Shown here in pieces: positions 61,248-64,000 of a stretch of DNA of 64,000 nt. The position numbers were made by a program, and so were the translations under genes. Position 1 is the first letter of the stretch. Each line of letters begins with the position of its first letter. Under the pieces are notes generated by a model. It searched no databases, had not been told where the DNA came from, and saw only the letters and a program-made list of their open reading frames with translations. This DNA is from FEB-10 sp963710645 (GTDB taxonomy: Bacteria; Acidobacteriota; Thermoanaerobaculia; Thermoanaerobaculales; Sulfomarinibacteraceae): NCBI GenBank assembly GCA_963710645.1, contig CAVQBD010000001.1, positions 496,001 to 560,000 of the forward strand. The letters are read 5' to 3'.

Positions 61248-62708
61248 TCAGACCCCATTGACCATGGCGGCGAGATCCGGCAACTCCGGACTGTCCTCCA
61301 CCAGGAAGACGTGGCAGTTGTCACAGTCCATGGGAATCACGTGTTTGCCGTCGGCGGTGGCCAGTTCGTCGTCGTGGCACCGCATGCAACCCGGAAAATC
61401 GTCATGGCCGATGTCGTTCGAGTGGGTCTCCCAGTTGGTGTCCATGGCCGGAAACACGGTACGGCCGTAAATCCTCCCAACGGCGTCCGCCCCCTGCTCC
61501 ACTAGCTGCTGGTTGTCGTTCGATATGTCAGGGTACTCGGATTGGTAGAACGAAACGATGGCCTCGTTGACCGAACCCACCCCCTCAGGGTGTGACGGAT
61601 AATCACCCTCGATGGCCTTTACGGCCTCTCGCTTGAAATAGGGCAAATCGCGGAATTTCGGAGCGGTCTCGAGCAAGGCGTCGACAGCCTTGGAGGGAAT
61701 GGCGAAGAGGTGGGTCGGTCGGTTGTGGCAGTCGATGCAGTCCATGATCCGCGCCTGTTTTTCGATCTCCTCCGGAGCGATCACCTCGTCGCCATCCCTG
61801 GTGTAGGTGCGCACTTCTCCGTCGGCCGTTGTGAGCTCCACCCAGTGCATCTCCTGTCGACTCTCGTCGGCGACATAGCGGATCTTATTGTCCGAGTAGA
61901 TGTGCCACCAGTGAATTCCGCCATGGGTTCCCATGTCGAGGCTGCCGCCGCCGGTCTTGAGCAACATGGCGGTGTACAGGGGCGAGTTCTCCTCGTTCGA
62001 GCGGTATCTGGCGAACACTCTGAGCTTGTCGCCGTGGTGTTTGTTGGGCCAGTGGCACTGCTCACAGGTCTCCCGAGCGGGGCGCAACGCCTTGATCGGC
62101 GTCCCGATGGGTCGGTGGTAACTGTCCAACATCGTGTGCCAGACCTGTTTGAGACCGTCCACCTTGGACCGCACATACCAGGAGGCGCCCGGACCGATGT
62201 GACACTCAACGCAGGCCACCCTCGAATGGGGCGAGTTCTGGTAGGCGGCGTACTCCGGCTGCATCACCGTGTGACAGGTCTCGCCGCAAAACTCCACGCT
62301 CTCGGTGTGTTCGATGGCGAGGAATGACGACGAGCCGAGGATGACGGCGTTGATGGCGGTGGCCGCGATGAAGATGGTCGCCGTTCGGCGCAACCTGGGG
62401 TCGTTGAAGTCCAGCGTTGGGTACCGGTTGATCTCTTGTTCGGTGGTGCCGAGCTTCACCAGCTTTCTTCGGCGCAGAAACATCCCCGCCGGAATCGCGA
62501 TCAGACCCATGACGAAGAAGGCCGGCAGCACGAGGTAGGCGAACATGCCGATATAGGGGTTTTCGTCCATCGCTCCGAAGAGATTCACGATGAGGAAGGT
62601 GAGGATCAGAATGCCGGACACCGTGGTCATGGCAATGCCCGCGATGGTGATCGGATTGTTGGCGAGATTGAACAGCCGGCCGCGGAAAGTGCTTTCACCA
62701 GAACCCAT
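61248..62708 (-). CDS. NapC/NirT-like membrane cytochrome c with six haem motifs
   Basis: The 486-residue protein has three N-terminal hydrophobic helices (about 22-45, 56-78, 108-131) and then a periplasmic multihaem domain. Haem motifs are CGETCH (141-146, an unusual CX3CH with Met149 as a possible ligand), CVECH, CEQCH, CIDCH, CMRCH and CDNCH. The CX3CH-HxxM start and the CVECH spacing are NapC/NrfH-like, whereas the extra membrane helices and length are not. It probably passes quinol electrons to periplasmic acceptors. ATG 62708 follows GGAGGAG. It is divergent from the large cytochrome at 62959. Confidence 0.9.
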   Translation of the reverse strand: MGSGESTFRGRLFNLANNPITIAGIAMTTVSGILILTFLIVNLFGAMDENPYIGMFAYLVLPAFFVMGLIAIPAGMFLRRRKLVKLGTTEQEINRYPTLDFNDPRLRRTATIFIAATAINAVILGSSSFLAIEHTESVEFCGETCHTVMQPEYAAYQNSPHSRVACVECHIGPGASWYVRSKVDGLKQVWHTMLDSYHRPIGTPIKALRPARETCEQCHWPNKHHGDKLRVFARYRSNEENSPLYTAMLLKTGGGSLDMGTHGGIHWWHIYSDNKIRYVADESRQEMHWVELTTADGEVRTYTRDGDEVIAPEEIEKQARIMDCIDCHNRPTHLFAIPSKAVDALLETAPKFRDLPYFKREAVKAIEGDYPSHPEGVGSVNEAIVSFYQSEYPDISNDNQQLVEQGADAVGRIYGRTVFPAMDTNWETHSNDIGHDDFPGCMRCHDDELATADGKHVIPMDCDNCHVFLVEDSPELPDLAAMVNGV

Positions 62709-62958
62709 GGAGCCTCCTCCGACCACAATGTCCGCCCAAGAGGTGGGATGTCAGCATTGCGTCTTTGTTCAATCTAACAAGTACATCCTCAAAATTGAAG
62801 AGGGTTCGGATGAACGAGGACGATCGTAGTACCATCCCACGCGATGTCGAACGGGTGGCTTGATAAGAGTCTTTGTCTCAATTTCAATCGATGGCATGAG
62901 CTTGAGAAATTTTCCACATGGCGATATAGTTATGGCGTGAGAAGAAGGAGATTCACCG

Positions 62959-64000
62959 GTGAAACCTCACCGCTTTTTGTTCCAGCCCACTCATCTTCCA
63001 ATCGGTTTTTTGGTTTTGGTCGTGGTACTGACCTTGGCGCCGGTGTTCGTGGGAGCTCAGGAGAATGAAGACTGCCTGATGTGCCACGAAGACCCGGAGG
63101 CGGTCGGCGAGCGCGGGGGCCACGAGGTCTCGGTGTTCGTGGATCCGGCGGCCTACAACGCCTCGGTACACGCGGACTTCGGGTGCATCGACTGCCACAT
63201 GGATCTCGACGGCGTCGAGCTTCCTCACGACGAGGAGCTCGAGGTGGTGGATTGCGCGATGTGCCACGACGATGTGGCCGAAGAGCACAACGCAGGTCCG
63301 CACGGCAAATGGGCGGCCGATCCTCTCTCCCCGGGGGCAGCATGCATGCGCTGCCACGGTACCCACGACGTCCGATCACCGTCGGACCCCGCGGCGGCGA
63401 CCTCGGGCACGGGCTCCAAGGAGCTCTGCGGGAAGTGCCACGGCGCCGAGGTCCGCGAAAACGAACGCGGTGTGCATGGTGGACGCCACGGCGCGGGCTG
63501 CGTGGACTGCCATTCCGGCCACACGGTCAGCGTGCCGGTGACCGATCCGGAGCAGATCGAGACCTGTGGGACCTGCCACGCCCAGCAGGCCCAGGATCAT
63601 GGGGAGAGTCTCCACGGCAGGGCGGCGGCGGCCGGAGATGATCTCGCTCCCACGTGCATTTCGTGCCACGGAACGCACACCATCCTGTCGAAGACGAACT
63701 CCCAATCCCGGACCTCGATCATCAACATCCCGCAACTCTGTGGTTCGTGCCATCGAGAGGGCACCGAGGTCACCAATCAGCACGACATCCCGCAGGACCG
63801 GATTCTGGAGAACTTCTCCATGTCGGTCCACGGCGAGGGTCTTTTCAAGAAGGGGCTCACCGTGACCGCGGTGTGCACCTCGTGCCACACCTCCCACCGG
63901 ATTTTGGAGCACACTGATCCGAGATCGAGCATCAACCGGGACAACGTGGCGGCGATGTGCACGACCTGCCATGCCCGAATCGAGGAGGTCCACACCAAGG
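62959..64000 (+). CDS. multihaem cytochrome c, at least 11 haems (runs off the window)
   Basis: A GTG at 62959, preceded by GAAGGAG, opens a frame with no stop before the window ends; at least 347 residues are visible. A signal peptide (GFLVLVVVLTLAPVFVGAQ) is followed by eleven CXXCH motifs from Cys39 (CLMCH) to Cys334 (CTTCH): CIDCH, CAMCH, CMRCH, CGKCH, CVDCH, CGTCH, CISCH, CGSCH and CTSCH lie between. Several extra His residues (such as SVHADFG, GPHGKW, GVHGGRH, SLHGRA, SVHGEG) could be distal ligands. It is a periplasmic electron carrier or reductase and probably a partner of the divergent quinol-linked cytochrome. The C-terminus is unseen, so class is open. Confidence 0.93.
   Translation, partial: MKPHRFLFQPTHLPIGFLVLVVVLTLAPVFVGAQENEDCLMCHEDPEAVGERGGHEVSVFVDPAAYNASVHADFGCIDCHMDLDGVELPHDEELEVVDCAMCHDDVAEEHNAGPHGKWAADPLSPGAACMRCHGTHDVRSPSDPAAATSGTGSKELCGKCHGAEVRENERGVHGGRHGAGCVDCHSGHTVSVPVTDPEQIETCGTCHAQQAQDHGESLHGRAAAAGDDLAPTCISCHGTHTILSKTNSQSRTSIINIPQLCGSCHREGTEVTNQHDIPQDRILENFSMSVHGEGLFKKGLTVTAVCTSCHTSHRILEHTDPRSSINRDNVAAMCTTCHARIEEVHTK

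Overview
The window is about 64 kb of high-GC bacterial chromosome, roughly 60-65% G+C by eye, carrying some 40 genes. I see no rRNA, tRNA, CRISPR array, prophage or insertion sequence. The gene mix suggests a free-living Gram-negative, perhaps an Acidobacteriota of the Thermoanaerobaculia type. It includes an Oar-like TonB receptor with a carboxypeptidase-regulatory N-terminal domain, a TPR/FlgO protein normally fused to a Ser/Thr kinase, multihaem cytochromes c, an arsenosugar radical-SAM enzyme and several exported hydrolases. That taxonomic guess is inference from gene content and not a search result.

Region 1 (1-19.8 kb) looks like a galactoside or galactan utilisation locus around a DeoR-type regulator. 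On the minus strand galM, an SSS sugar symporter and galK form a tight operon, followed by a TPR lipoprotein, a broken MazF toxin gene and gnd. On the plus strand come deoR, a TonB receptor, a GH2 beta-galactosidase, a GH30 glycosidase, a CE1-like esterase and a class C beta-lactamase-fold hydrolase. Together these would bind, deacylate and cleave galactose-rich glycans outside the cytoplasm, import galactose with Na+, and mutarotate and phosphorylate it. A promoter with an overlapping inverted repeat lies between the divergent arms.

Region 2 (19.8-25.5 kb) resembles the enteric carnitine (cai) pathway: a CaiT-like BCCT transporter, an acyl-CoA dehydrogenase, an ADP-forming acyl-CoA synthetase in place of CaiB/CaiC, and a CaiD-like hydratase. 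Region 3 (25.5-30.4 kb) encodes exported hydrolases: a type-B carboxylesterase, a sulfatase-fold/TPR protein without the usual nucleophile, and an alpha/beta hydrolase. Region 4 (30.7-49.8 kb) is mixed: ABC1 kinase, cupin, RecD2, GMC oxidoreductase, M23 peptidase, GHMP kinase, BON and BON-LysM proteins, HerA-like ATPase, S9 peptidase, a hydroxyacid dehydrogenase and an EcsC/LpdD-like pair. Region 5 (49.8-62.7 kb) has a DUF2298 membrane protein with a GT2 transferase, an ArsS/peroxidase-like cassette, an MltF-like transglycosylase and smaller proteins. The right edge has a membrane-anchored six-haem cytochrome divergent from an 11-or-more-haem cytochrome cut by the window end.

Two genome-level signals stand out. 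Between about 35 and 61 kb, many gene 3-prime junctions hold islands made of one short word iterated and then mirrored as an imperfect inverted repeat, usually edged by GGGYGGG/CCCRCCC. Larger modular copies bracket the arsenosugar cassette. Separately, single-base indels break otherwise well-conserved genes at 11.69-15.5 kb and 19.94-22.46 kb while the rest of the window is clean. This looks more like local sequence error than decay, so the receptor, beta-galactosidase, BCCT transporter and acyl-CoA dehydrogenase should be read as probably functional genes with damaged reading frames.
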